DNA of 44,375 nt from an uncultured Dorea sp. (GTDB lineage: Bacteria; Bacillota_A; Clostridia; Lachnospirales; Lachnospiraceae), in contig CAJTRO010000031.1 of assembly GCA_910579015.1 (NCBI GenBank), forward strand, positions 1 through 44,375, read 5' to 3'. A program made the translations under genes and the position numbers. Below the pieces are notes generated by a model. The model was not told the origin of the DNA. It did not search any database and was given only the letters and a program-made list of their open reading frames with translations. Shown here piece by piece: positions 33,673 to 41,083 of the stretch; the stretch's first letter is position 1, and each line of letters begins with the position of its first letter.

Positions 33673-35222
33673 AGATTCTCCTCCTTTTCGTCTTTTGTTA
33701 TCCGATCAAGTTCTTCCATGTACTCTTTTGTACTTGTATAGATCCCTTTATAAATGTCATACCACCTGTCGTATATCGTCCGTGCTGATTCATCCGGAAC
33801 AATCCTTGCTTCTTCCCGGTTCCATTCCTCAATCTCTTCTCTGTCGATCTCTCCTGACGCCAGACCTCCAAGGAACGCATCCCCATATGCCGCTCCTACC
33901 GTAATCTCTTTGAGCGCCTGGCTCTTTCCCGTTATATCGCTGATGATCTGAAGCCAGAGACGATTCCTGCATCCTCCCCCTGCCGTGACTATCTCATCAT
34001 ACAGATCCCCATAACAGTCAAGCACATTGAGGTTATCTCTGATCCCTGATCCGACGCCTTCTATCAACGCCCGGTAGAGATGCATCCTTGTATGGTTCAG
34101 GTTCAGTCCGAAAAAGACACCCTTGGCACTACTGTCAAAAATCGGCGTCCGCTCCCCGCAGAAGTAAGGTAATGCCAGAAGTCCCCCGCATCCGGGCGGA
34201 ATCTTTTCTGCCATTTTGGACAGCCTTTCATACGCGTTTACACCTTCCTGCCGGGCCTCCTTCTGTACGTCTGGCGCCATCTCCTCAAGAAACCATTTCG
34301 TCAGCGAGCCCGATGCGCTCATCCCTCCTGACAAGCTGTATGTCCCCGGAAAGACGAAGGGTGCGGACCACATACGGACGTCTCTTTCCATCCTATCCAT
34401 AACCTTTATGATAAACGCCGTGCTTCCCATCATCAGAAATGTCTTCCCCGGCTCTGCCGCGCCCACACTGACTGCTTCCGCCGCCGCATCGCTGGTTCCG
34501 GCATTGACCACGGTCCCCTCAAAAAGTCCCGTCAGCTCTGCGGCTTTCCTGGTCACGGTCCCGGCAGGCATATCGCTCCACATAAGCTCCGGGAGCATAC
34601 CGGCGCATCCAAGCTCTCTGCACATCTCAACGTCCCAGCACATATCCTCACAGGAGAACAGCGGCGTATATCCGGCACAAGCCGTATAATAGTCCATCAC
34701 GTTTCTTCCGGTCAGCCGGAAGACAAGATACGACGCGGCCGTCATGATCATCTTCGTCCGGCAGAAAACCTCCGGCTCATTTCTTCGCACCCACAGGATC
34801 TTCGGTCCTGCCGACTGTGAAGAGAGACTATTGCCGCATTTACTGATAAAATATTCCTGTCCGTATCTTTGGTTCAGCAGTTGTATTTCCTTCTCCGCCC
34901 GGGTATCAATCCCATACAGGATCGCATCTCTTAAGGGCTTTCCCTCCTGATCTGTCATCACCACGCAGGGACCTATGGCGCTGATCCCAACCGATATAAC
35001 TTCCTCGGAACGGATCCCGCCCTCTTTGAGGAGCGCACGGATCAGATATACCAGATCGTGAAACCATACCTTCTCTGGATCATGCTCAAAAAATCCCTGG
35101 CGGATACTTACCGTATCATGGTCCACCGCCTTAAACGCGGCAATCCTTCCCTGGCGGTCCACGACAACTCCCTTGGACTGGGAGGTGCCGATATCAATCC
35201 CCATATAATATCTTTTCTTCAT
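33669..35222 (-). CDS. FGGY family carbohydrate kinase
   Basis: ATP-dependent sugar kinase of 517 residues, of the xylulokinase/gluconokinase group. N-terminal phosphate motif MGIDIGTSQSKGVVVD and C-terminal FGGY signature region LWLQIISDITGKSQALKEITVGAAYGDAFLGG are clear, with SGGMSASGSLTKWFLEE between. The ATG at 35222, four bases after the previous stop, fits the family start; an upstream in-frame start would overlap the M42 gene. It presumably phosphorylates the sugar imported by the adjacent ABC system. Specificity cannot be told: the family covers pentuloses, hexonates, glycerol and tetritols. Confidence 0.88.
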   Translation of the reverse strand: MKKRYYMGIDIGTSQSKGVVVDRQGRIAAFKAVDHDTVSIRQGFFEHDPEKVWFHDLVYLIRALLKEGGIRSEEVISVGISAIGPCVVMTDQEGKPLRDAILYGIDTRAEKEIQLLNQRYGQEYFISKCGNSLSSQSAGPKILWVRRNEPEVFCRTKMIMTAASYLVFRLTGRNVMDYYTACAGYTPLFSCEDMCWDVEMCRELGCAGMLPELMWSDMPAGTVTRKAAELTGLFEGTVVNAGTSDAAAEAVSVGAAEPGKTFLMMGSTAFIIKVMDRMERDVRMWSAPFVFPGTYSLSGGMSASGSLTKWFLEEMAPDVQKEARQEGVNAYERLSKMAEKIPPGCGGLLALPYFCGERTPIFDSSAKGVFFGLNLNHTRMHLYRALIEGVGSGIRDNLNVLDCYGDLYDEIVTAGGGCRNRLWLQIISDITGKSQALKEITVGAAYGDAFLGGLASGEIDREEIEEWNREEARIVPDESARTIYDRWYDIYKGIYTSTKEYMEELDRITKDEKEENL

Positions 35223-35226
35223 AATC

Positions 35227-36315
35227 TTACCTGTACTGACGTTCAAAACATATATCTGCCGGAGTGTCCCGCACGATCTGCTCAACCAGACAGGACAGCT
35301 CCTTTAGATCCTTAAGACTGCACAGCTCCACGGCTGTATGGGTATATCTGCACGGGAAACCAAGATCGATCACCGGTACTCCCTTATGATATAGCTGGAC
35401 ATAGGATGCGTCTGTCAGGATACCGCAGGACGCCGACCTCTGTAACGGCATCCTTAGTTTCCCCGCCGCCTCCTTCGTCATCTGTACCAGAAGCGGATGG
35501 GGGATCGTCCCGTTCAGCGTGCCTCGTCCGTGAAAATTATACATACTCATGACCGGCCCTTTATCCAGTGCGGCCGGAAGCATTCCCGCCATATCCGGCG
35601 TATCTCCCGTAATGGCCACATCTAACGCAATGGCAAAATCCGGTTCCACAGACGCGCATCCAAGAAGCCCTCCCCTGAGATTGAATTCTTCCTGCACGGT
35701 TGCCACAAGATACACATCCAGACCGCACGGCGCGGCCGAGAACTTCTTCGCCAGGTCAAGCAGCACAGCGCAGCCTCCCCGGTTATCCACAGCCGTTCCA
35801 TAACACCTGTTCTCTGACAGTTCCTGGAATCTTGGCCGGTATACCACCGGACACCCCGGCAGGATCCCTTTTCCTTCCACTTCTTCGCAAGATGCCATTC
35901 CCAGATCTACATACAGCTCCTGTATGGGTGTGACCTGGTACTTCTCGGAAGCCGCCGCCGCATGATGAGACTTGTTCCCGATCACTCCGCCAAACCATGT
36001 CCCCTGTTCGCTTCGCACCAGTACCTCCATTCCGGGAAGAATCTTCTCCGGAATCCCGCCAAGCCTCTCGATTCTCAGGAAGCCGTCCGGCTCTGTCTTC
36101 TTAACTACGAATCCCAGCTGATCCATATGCGAAAATATCATAACCTTCTTTGCGCCGTCATTGCCGGAAGCGAACCGCGCGATAATATTTCCCGCAATAT
36201 CGGTCTTCACAAACGGGCTGTATCCCAAAAAAGCCTGATACAGATAACTCCCGACATTCTCTTCATATCCTGACAATCCCGGAAGACAGCAAAGCTTTCT
36301 AAGTGTCTCTTTCAT
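35227..36315 (-). CDS. M42 family metallopeptidase homologue (SgcX/FrvX-like)
   Basis: 362-residue dinuclear metal enzyme of the M42 glutamyl-aminopeptidase family. Metal ligands and catalytic residues are visible: FSHMDQLGF (His), TAVDNRGGC (Asp), VQEEFNLRGG (catalytic Glu and ligand Glu), ALDVAITGD (Asp), RYTHTAVE (His). Similar genes sit in E. coli sugar loci as frvX and sgcX, sometimes labelled endoglucanase, without a known reaction. Its place between a dehydrogenase and a sugar kinase argues for a pathway role, for example hydrolysing an N- or O-linked group from the sugar; that is inference. GGAGGG precedes the ATG. Confidence 0.88.
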   Translation of the reverse strand: MKETLRKLCCLPGLSGYEENVGSYLYQAFLGYSPFVKTDIAGNIIARFASGNDGAKKVMIFSHMDQLGFVVKKTEPDGFLRIERLGGIPEKILPGMEVLVRSEQGTWFGGVIGNKSHHAAAASEKYQVTPIQELYVDLGMASCEEVEGKGILPGCPVVYRPRFQELSENRCYGTAVDNRGGCAVLLDLAKKFSAAPCGLDVYLVATVQEEFNLRGGLLGCASVEPDFAIALDVAITGDTPDMAGMLPAALDKGPVMSMYNFHGRGTLNGTIPHPLLVQMTKEAAGKLRMPLQRSASCGILTDASYVQLYHKGVPVIDLGFPCRYTHTAVELCSLKDLKELSCLVEQIVRDTPADICFERQYR

Positions 36316-36328
36316 TCCAGCTCCCTCC

Positions 36329-37369
36329 TCAATCTTCGTTTATGATCAGCGCCTTTAACACTTTATCTTTCTCGTCAACAGCCGTGCGTATCGCAAGCGC
36401 CGTCTCTTCCAGCGGGAATCTGTGCGTGATCAGCGGCTTTACCTTCATCTGTCCCCTTTCAAGCATATTAAGGCCAATATCCACTTCCACGTCAAACCCC
36501 GTACAGCCTGTTAAGTTCAGCTCTCTGTGGAGAAATGGATACAGGTGCATAAGCGCCGTTTCTTTTGCGGCGCCGAACAGCACCAGGGTTCCTCTCTTCC
36601 TCGTCATCAGCGCCGCCTGCCGGTAGGTCTCTCCGATCCCGACGGCTTCCAGCGTCACGTCCGCCCCGATGCTGCCGAAGCAATCCCTGACCGTCTCAAC
36701 CGGATCGCACTCTATGGAATTGATCAGCAGATCCGCTCCCAGCTCTTTCGCAAGCTTCAGATGAAAATCCGATACATCAATGACAGCAACCTTATCTGCC
36801 CCCGCCATTTTGGCGGCCTGGAGCATACATAACCCGATCGTTCCCGCTCCCATGACCGCAACCTTATCCCCAAGCTTAATGCCAGCGCGGTTCACCGCAT
36901 GGATGGCGTTGGCCACAGGCTCTATCATGGCTCCCTCTTCAAAAGATAACCCGTCCGGCAGTCTGTGGAGATTCTTCTCTGGGACCACGACATATTCTGC
37001 CATTGCCCCCTGCCGGAATCCTCGCAGACCGGAACCTATGATCCCGCCCTCCTCGCAGATATTGAACCAGGAATGCCGGCAGGCATAGCATTCACCGCAG
37101 GAGAACTGCGGATCGATCACAATCCTGTCACCCGACTGGAATCTCCCGGCGGCCTCTCCGCACGCGGCCACGATACCGCTTGGCTCATGTCCCATCACAA
37201 GCCCTTCCACACGTCCTTTCGACTCCTCGTCCAGAAATCCGTGGACATCCGAACCGCACAGCCCACATGCCCTGATCTCTACAAGCACCTCTTCCTTTTT
37301 GCAGACCGGAATGTCCATCTCTTCTATCTCGATTCTTCTTGGCATGTTCCGTATGACTGCCGCCCTCAT
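36329..37369 (-). CDS. Zinc-dependent medium-chain alcohol/polyol dehydrogenase
   Basis: 346-residue NAD(P)-dependent dehydrogenase of the sorbitol/threonine dehydrogenase group. Catalytic zinc site: ACGLCGSD and VMGHEPSG. Structural zinc site: the cysteine set CGECYACRHSWFNIC. Rossmann motif GAGTIGLCMLQAAKMAGADK. Start at 37369 gives the family opening MRAAVIRN; an ATG at 37390, one base after the previous stop, is also possible because both ribosome sites are weak. It probably oxidises a hydroxyl of the imported sugar or its phosphate. Substrate unknown. Confidence 0.88.
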   Translation of the reverse strand: MRAAVIRNMPRRIEIEEMDIPVCKKEEVLVEIRACGLCGSDVHGFLDEESKGRVEGLVMGHEPSGIVAACGEAAGRFQSGDRIVIDPQFSCGECYACRHSWFNICEEGGIIGSGLRGFRQGAMAEYVVVPEKNLHRLPDGLSFEEGAMIEPVANAIHAVNRAGIKLGDKVAVMGAGTIGLCMLQAAKMAGADKVAVIDVSDFHLKLAKELGADLLINSIECDPVETVRDCFGSIGADVTLEAVGIGETYRQAALMTRKRGTLVLFGAAKETALMHLYPFLHRELNLTGCTGFDVEVDIGLNMLERGQMKVKPLITHRFPLEETALAIRTAVDEKDKVLKALIINED

Positions 37370-37391
37370 CTTACCGCCAGAGCCTCTCATC

Positions 37392-38036
37392 TTATTTCAC
37401 CGCCTTCACACTCTCTATGAATTCTCTCATTGCTTCTTCCGGATCTTCTGCTGACAACAGCGGTTCTCCCACAACAATTACCTTCGCACCGTTCTTTACC
37501 GCCTGTCTCGCTTCCTCTACATCGTATACGGCGTATGATAACGGCGTCTTTACCGCTTCATGCACCTGTTTCAACAGATCAAGAGGCGAGGCGTCCGGAT
37601 TCTCCCTCTTCTGGTCCACCCCAAAATGGACCATGATGTAGTCGGCCCCCATATCCGAATACTTCTTCGCACATTCCACAACATCCGCCGTATTGAAGAG
37701 ATCCACCGTAACCTCAATCCCCTGACGCTTTCCCTCTTCGATCGTCTCACGAACCGTGATATCCGGACACAGAGCCGTGACCGTAACATTATGGGCTCCC
37801 CTTTCCTTTGCGGCTGTCACGTATCGTTTTGCCCCGGCCATGATCATAAAATCAACCAGAATGTACTGCCCGCTGAATCTGGAAGAAATATGCCTGATCG
37901 CATGTACTCCTTCGAATTTGTTCAGCGGATTCCCGATCTCCAGCCAGTCTGCTCCTGCCCTTACCGCACAGCCCGCCAGATATTCTGCCCTCTCACTATC
38001 TGTAACGTCCAGCGCAATCTGTATTATCGTCTCCAC
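37392..38036 (-). CDS. OMP decarboxylase superfamily protein (HPS/KGPDC-like) lacking the DxKxxD motif
   Basis: About 214-residue single-domain (beta/alpha)8 protein related to hexulose-6-phosphate synthase and 3-keto-L-gulonate-6-phosphate decarboxylase. IQIALDVTDSERAEYLAG and DWLEIGNPLNKFEGVHAIRH match the first strands. The superfamily motif DxKxxD should appear in ILVDFMIMAGAKRY, but only the first Asp (about 62) is kept: Lys is Met and the second Asp is missing. The phosphate-site segment is VVGEPLLS, with Glu (about 191) where KGPDC has Arg. A changed substrate or reaction is likely. Start chosen at GTG 38036, with AAAGG ten bases upstream; a GTG at 38066 is possible. It follows the BtpA-like gene. 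Confidence 0.75.
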   Translation of the reverse strand: METIIQIALDVTDSERAEYLAGCAVRAGADWLEIGNPLNKFEGVHAIRHISSRFSGQYILVDFMIMAGAKRYVTAAKERGAHNVTVTALCPDITVRETIEEGKRQGIEVTVDLFNTADVVECAKKYSDMGADYIMVHFGVDQKRENPDASPLDLLKQVHEAVKTPLSYAVYDVEEARQAVKNGAKVIVVGEPLLSAEDPEEAMREFIESVKAVK

Positions 38037-38084
38037 TTCATCCAATCCTTTCCCAATCAAATCCACTCTGCTCTTCTTGTTCCC

Positions 38085-38897
38085 CTACGCGGTCTTCCTG
38101 ATCGCATGTACCTTATCCATGAACTCCTTCACCCGTTCTGTATCAACACGGTTCTCGAACTTCCCGTCAACCTTGAAGGTAGTCCCCACAACCGCGCCGT
38201 CTGCAATCTTAAGCTGTTCTTCTACGTTATGTATCCGCACTCCCGTATTGGCAAATACCACGGTATCCGGCACAGCATCCTTCACGATCTTAAGCACCTG
38301 CACGTCCGTCTCGCTCCCGGCTGTGATACCGGAGACGCAGAGTGCATCCGGCTTGCAGTTGAACACGGTTGTCTTCGCGATCTGGGCAATGTCTCTTTCG
38401 GCCATGTATTTGGCCGCTTCCGGAATGATGTTAAACAACAGCTTTACATTCTCCGCGTGCACCTCATACTGATGTCTGACCGTCTCGCCGCAATTGGTGT
38501 CCCACACACCAAAATCGGAAGCATACACACCGGTAAATATCTCCCTTACAAATGACGCCCCGGTGGCGCTTGCAAGATCAATCGACTTCTTTGCATCCCA
38601 CAGGACATTCACTCCGTATGGAACCTTGATCTCCGAGCGGAGTTCCCCGATTACCCTTGCCATCGCTATTGGTGTGATCATCTTTACATCCGTCAGGTAC
38701 GGAAGGCTGAATTCATTCGAAAACATTACCGCGTCCACACCGCCCTCCTGCAATGCAAGCAGTTCCCTTCTGGTCGTCTCGACCACATACTCCATACCTT
38801 TATCCCTGCAATAATACGGATCCCCCGGCATCGGCTGCATATGACACATTGCAATAATTGCCTTCTCAGTTCCAATCACTTCTTTTAACCAGCTCAT
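38085..38897 (-). CDS. BtpA/SgcQ family TIM-barrel protein
   Basis: 270-residue protein of the BtpA family. BtpA was linked to photosystem I assembly in cyanobacteria; SgcQ is the E. coli member in the sgc sugar locus, and no reaction is established. Conserved segments: AMCHMQPMPGDP, GGVDAVMFSNEFSLPY, VPYGVNVLWDAKKS, and FANTGVRIHNVEEQLKIADGAVVGTTFKVDG, the last resembling a phosphate-binding barrel end. ATG at 38897 has AAAGGAG about nine bases upstream. It is the first gene of the operon; the promoter is at 38965-38993. Confidence 0.88.
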   Translation of the reverse strand: MSWLKEVIGTEKAIIAMCHMQPMPGDPYYCRDKGMEYVVETTRRELLALQEGGVDAVMFSNEFSLPYLTDVKMITPIAMARVIGELRSEIKVPYGVNVLWDAKKSIDLASATGASFVREIFTGVYASDFGVWDTNCGETVRHQYEVHAENVKLLFNIIPEAAKYMAERDIAQIAKTTVFNCKPDALCVSGITAGSETDVQVLKIVKDAVPDTVVFANTGVRIHNVEEQLKIADGAVVGTTFKVDGKFENRVDTERVKEFMDKVHAIRKTA

Positions 38898-38964
38898 TTG
38901 TTCCTCTCCTTTTCTCTCTGTTTTCTCTCTCTGAGTGTTGTTAATATGTGTCAACTTTTGTTAC

Positions 38965-38993
38965 ATTATATATCTATATGTAATATTTTGCAA
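38965..38993 (-). promoter_or_regulatory. Sigma-A promoter of the sgc-like operon
   Basis: Minus strand TTGCAA (38993-38988), a 17-bp spacer, TATAAT (38970-38965), giving a leader of about 60 bases before the BtpA-like gene. Confidence 0.8.
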
Positions 38994-39137
38994 GATTTAT
39001 TTTTATATTTTACATAATTTATCATATTATTGCAATTTAAACAATCATTATTTCCATATTATTACATTTTGCTTTCAGGTTTTTGTCATATTTTGATTTA
39101 ATTTGCAATATTTTGTACGTTTTGCATTTTAAGCTTA

Positions 39138-39166
39138 TTGACAAACCCTGCTCTGACACTTATAAT
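39138..39166 (+). promoter_or_regulatory. Consensus sigma-A promoter of the deoR-type gene
   Basis: TTGACA (39138-39143), a 17-bp spacer and TATAAT (39161-39166): a perfect consensus promoter, about 70 bases before the GTG start. Confidence 0.9.
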
Positions 39167-39235
39167 GAAACTAATGCTTTCACATATTTGTTATGAACCA
39201 TTTTGATCAGAATATTCAGATGAAAGGTAAAAATC

Positions 39236-40042
39236 GTGGAAAATCATACTCTGCAAGATATTCCTGCGGCACGAAAAGTCTTTATATTGAACTATATAAA
39301 AGAAAATGGCAGCGCTTCCATCAAGGATCTGTCCATTTTACAGAATGTGTCCGAAGCTACGATACGAAGGGATCTGGACGCGATGAGCATAGAAGGAATC
39401 CTGGAACGCACCCGAGGCGGCGCTATCCTTCCCCATGAGAAGAGTACGTCCTTTGAGCGTGTCTATCATGAGAAGTCTAAGCTTATGACATTGGAAAAGA
39501 AAGCGATCGGAAGGTTCGCGGCGTCACATGTCCTGGACGGCGACACCATTTTTCTTGATTCGGGAACTACCTCTTTCCAGATAGGCATGAATCTGGCGGA
39601 TAAGAGGAAGATCACCGTTATTACCTATGATCTTTTTATTGCAAATTCTATCATACTGGACGCGTCGTCTACGCTGCTTGTGACAGGCGGCGTGCGCAAG
39701 ACAGACTTTGGCGTGCTGACTGGTTCTCTTGTACTGAATTTTATCAGAGAGCTCCGTCTCAACAAGGCTTTTCTGACGGCGGATTCTGTGGATATCAGCT
39801 TCGGGGTGTCCAATGCAAGCTTCGATGAAGTGGACATAAAAAAAGAGCTGATCCGCTCCAGCCGGTACGTGTACCTGGCGGCGGACCACTCCAAATTCGG
39901 GAAGGCTGCTATGACGCATGTGTGCTCTCTGCACGATATTGATGAGATCATTACTGATGACGGGCTTTCTGTAGATATGCAGAAAGAACTTTCCGCAGAT
40001 AATATAGCTTTTACTCTTGTTTCACCTGAAACGGAGGATTGA
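39236..40042 (+). CDS. DeoR/GlpR family transcriptional regulator
   Basis: 268-residue repressor-type regulator. Helix-turn-helix: SASIKDLSILQNVSEATIRRDLDAM, then the wing ILERTRGGAI. The C-terminal DeoR sensor domain shows FLDSGTTSFQIG, LLVTGGVRKTDFG and YLAADHSKFGKAA, used to bind phosphosugars. Translation starts at GTG, with GAAAGG nine bases upstream. It is divergent from the eight-gene-plus operon and almost certainly controls it, with an intermediate phosphorylated by the FGGY kinase as likely effector (inference). Confidence 0.93.
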   Translation: MENHTLQDIPAARKVFILNYIKENGSASIKDLSILQNVSEATIRRDLDAMSIEGILERTRGGAILPHEKSTSFERVYHEKSKLMTLEKKAIGRFAASHVLDGDTIFLDSGTTSFQIGMNLADKRKITVITYDLFIANSIILDASSTLLVTGGVRKTDFGVLTGSLVLNFIRELRLNKAFLTADSVDISFGVSNASFDEVDIKKELIRSSRYVYLAADHSKFGKAAMTHVCSLHDIDEIITDDGLSVDMQKELSADNIAFTLVSPETED

Positions 40043-40070
40043 TCTTTTTTGTGTAATGCATAGAATATTT

Positions 40071-40098
40071 AAGGGGCGTCTGCCCCTATTTTATTTGT
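40071..40098 (+). terminator. Terminator of the deoR-type gene
   Basis: AGGGGC, GTCT loop, GCCCCT (40072-40087), then ATTTTATTTG. It overlaps the end of the truncated AAA gene on the other strand. Confidence 0.8.
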
Positions 40099-41038
40099 TC
40101 TCAGAATCATTTTTTATTTCTTCAATCCAGTAATTTCTCAATTGATCATTAGTCAGTGCACATACGATTGAACGGGGATTATACAGCCTCTCCCCGCCGG
40201 CGCTGTAATACCCGTCATACCAGATACGCAGATCATCACGGGTAAACCGGGGCTCTTCTGTGGACTGTTGATAGATTCCATACAGCCTGTCCACCTCAGA
40301 ATCGGAGAAGCCAAAATACTGACTAAAACGCTCGGCCGTTGCCATGTTATATTCAACAAACATATTTAATTCGGAGCCGTCAGAGTATTTTGCAATCGGA
40401 AGGATTCCGGTCATATAGACAAGTTCAGCATAAATACGGCCTTTCAGAAGTGATTTTAAAAACAAAAGATAAGACTTTTTGTCGGCTTCAGTAATAAAAT
40501 CCAAATGAAATATAGCGTCCCATTCATCCAATACGAAGATAAACCGCTGACTATTCTCCTGATATATCGCTGTCAGAATATCCCAGATGGAATCCGACGA
40601 ATCTATGCTGTACTCCGGAAATGCCGTGCAGATATCCCGCTTCAATACAGACAGGATCCTGGTGATATAAGCATGATATGAGTTACAGTGTTCTGGTATC
40701 TCACTGAAATCAATATATACAACATCGTATTGGTTAAGATATCTGCGGTAATCTTCACAGGAGGCGCGTTTCAGCTGCTGTGTGATCCTGGGTGATGCAA
40801 TCTCAAGAGAACTGAACAGTTCCCCGGAATCAGCTGTTCTGCCAAAGAAAGCGGCAATCATGTCTGCCATAACGCTCTTGCCAAACCGGCGCGGCCTGGT
40901 GATACAGAAGTAACGCTGGCTTGTACCAAGAGCCGGAATAAGTTCGGCAATAAGCGCCGACTTATCTACAAAATATTTCTCCGAAGCAGCCGACTTATAA
41001 GCGTCGGACGGACTCTTGCTGTTTAAATATATTCCCAT
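40091..41038 (-). CDS. Truncated AAA-ATPase-like protein (nuclease domain lost)
   Basis: 315-residue relative of the 544-residue protein at 9653-11287. It has the family start MGIYLNSKSPS, the P-loop TRPRRFGKSV (about 48-57) and FIFVLDEWDAIF, and continues through WYDGYYSAGGERLYNPRSIV, but ends at NYWIEEIKNDSENK just where the paralogue enters its PDDEXK part. The missing half is not found downstream, where the deoR terminator overlaps the last bases. A good ribosome site (AAGGAG six bases before ATG) remains, so the ATPase half may still be made. Most likely a decaying copy; a deliberately nuclease-free variant is the alternative. Confidence 0.78.
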   Translation of the reverse strand: MGIYLNSKSPSDAYKSAASEKYFVDKSALIAELIPALGTSQRYFCITRPRRFGKSVMADMIAAFFGRTADSGELFSSLEIASPRITQQLKRASCEDYRRYLNQYDVVYIDFSEIPEHCNSYHAYITRILSVLKRDICTAFPEYSIDSSDSIWDILTAIYQENSQRFIFVLDEWDAIFHLDFITEADKKSYLLFLKSLLKGRIYAELVYMTGILPIAKYSDGSELNMFVEYNMATAERFSQYFGFSDSEVDRLYGIYQQSTEEPRFTRDDLRIWYDGYYSAGGERLYNPRSIVCALTNDQLRNYWIEEIKNDSENK

Positions 41039-41053
41039 GCGTACTCCTTTCTA

Positions 41054-41079
41054 TTAAAAATCAAACCTGCTCATAGGTT
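41054..41079 (-). terminator. Probable terminator of the ychF-lgt unit
   Basis: Minus strand AACCT, ATGAGC loop, AGGTT, then TGATTTTTAAT, a few bases after the lgt stop. The stem is short (5 bp), so only moderately convincing. Confidence 0.5.
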
Positions 41080-41083
41080 CATG

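Larger units (their letters stand above)
38898..39235. promoter_or_regulatory. AT-rich divergent control region of the sgc-like operon and deoR
   Basis: 338 bases without a gene, strongly AT-rich. It holds the two divergent promoters and five similarly oriented TTTTGC-type motifs: TTTTGCAA at 38986-38993, ATTGCAAT at 39029-39036, TTTTGCTT at 39067-39074, TTTGCAAT at 39102-39109, TTTTGCAT at 39120-39127. One overlaps the -35 of the operon promoter. These are candidate DeoR binding sites; the link is inference. Confidence 0.6.

Noticed and set aside
37392..38036. Canonical ribulose monophosphate (formaldehyde-fixing) pathway
   Set aside because: The catalytic motif is lost and no phosphohexuloisomerase partner is encoded, so HPS activity is not supported.
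37560..38555. Long open frame on the plus strand opposite the OMPDC-like and BtpA-like genes
   Set aside because: Both genes beneath it have clear family motifs, and the antisense product matches nothing and crosses a gene boundary.
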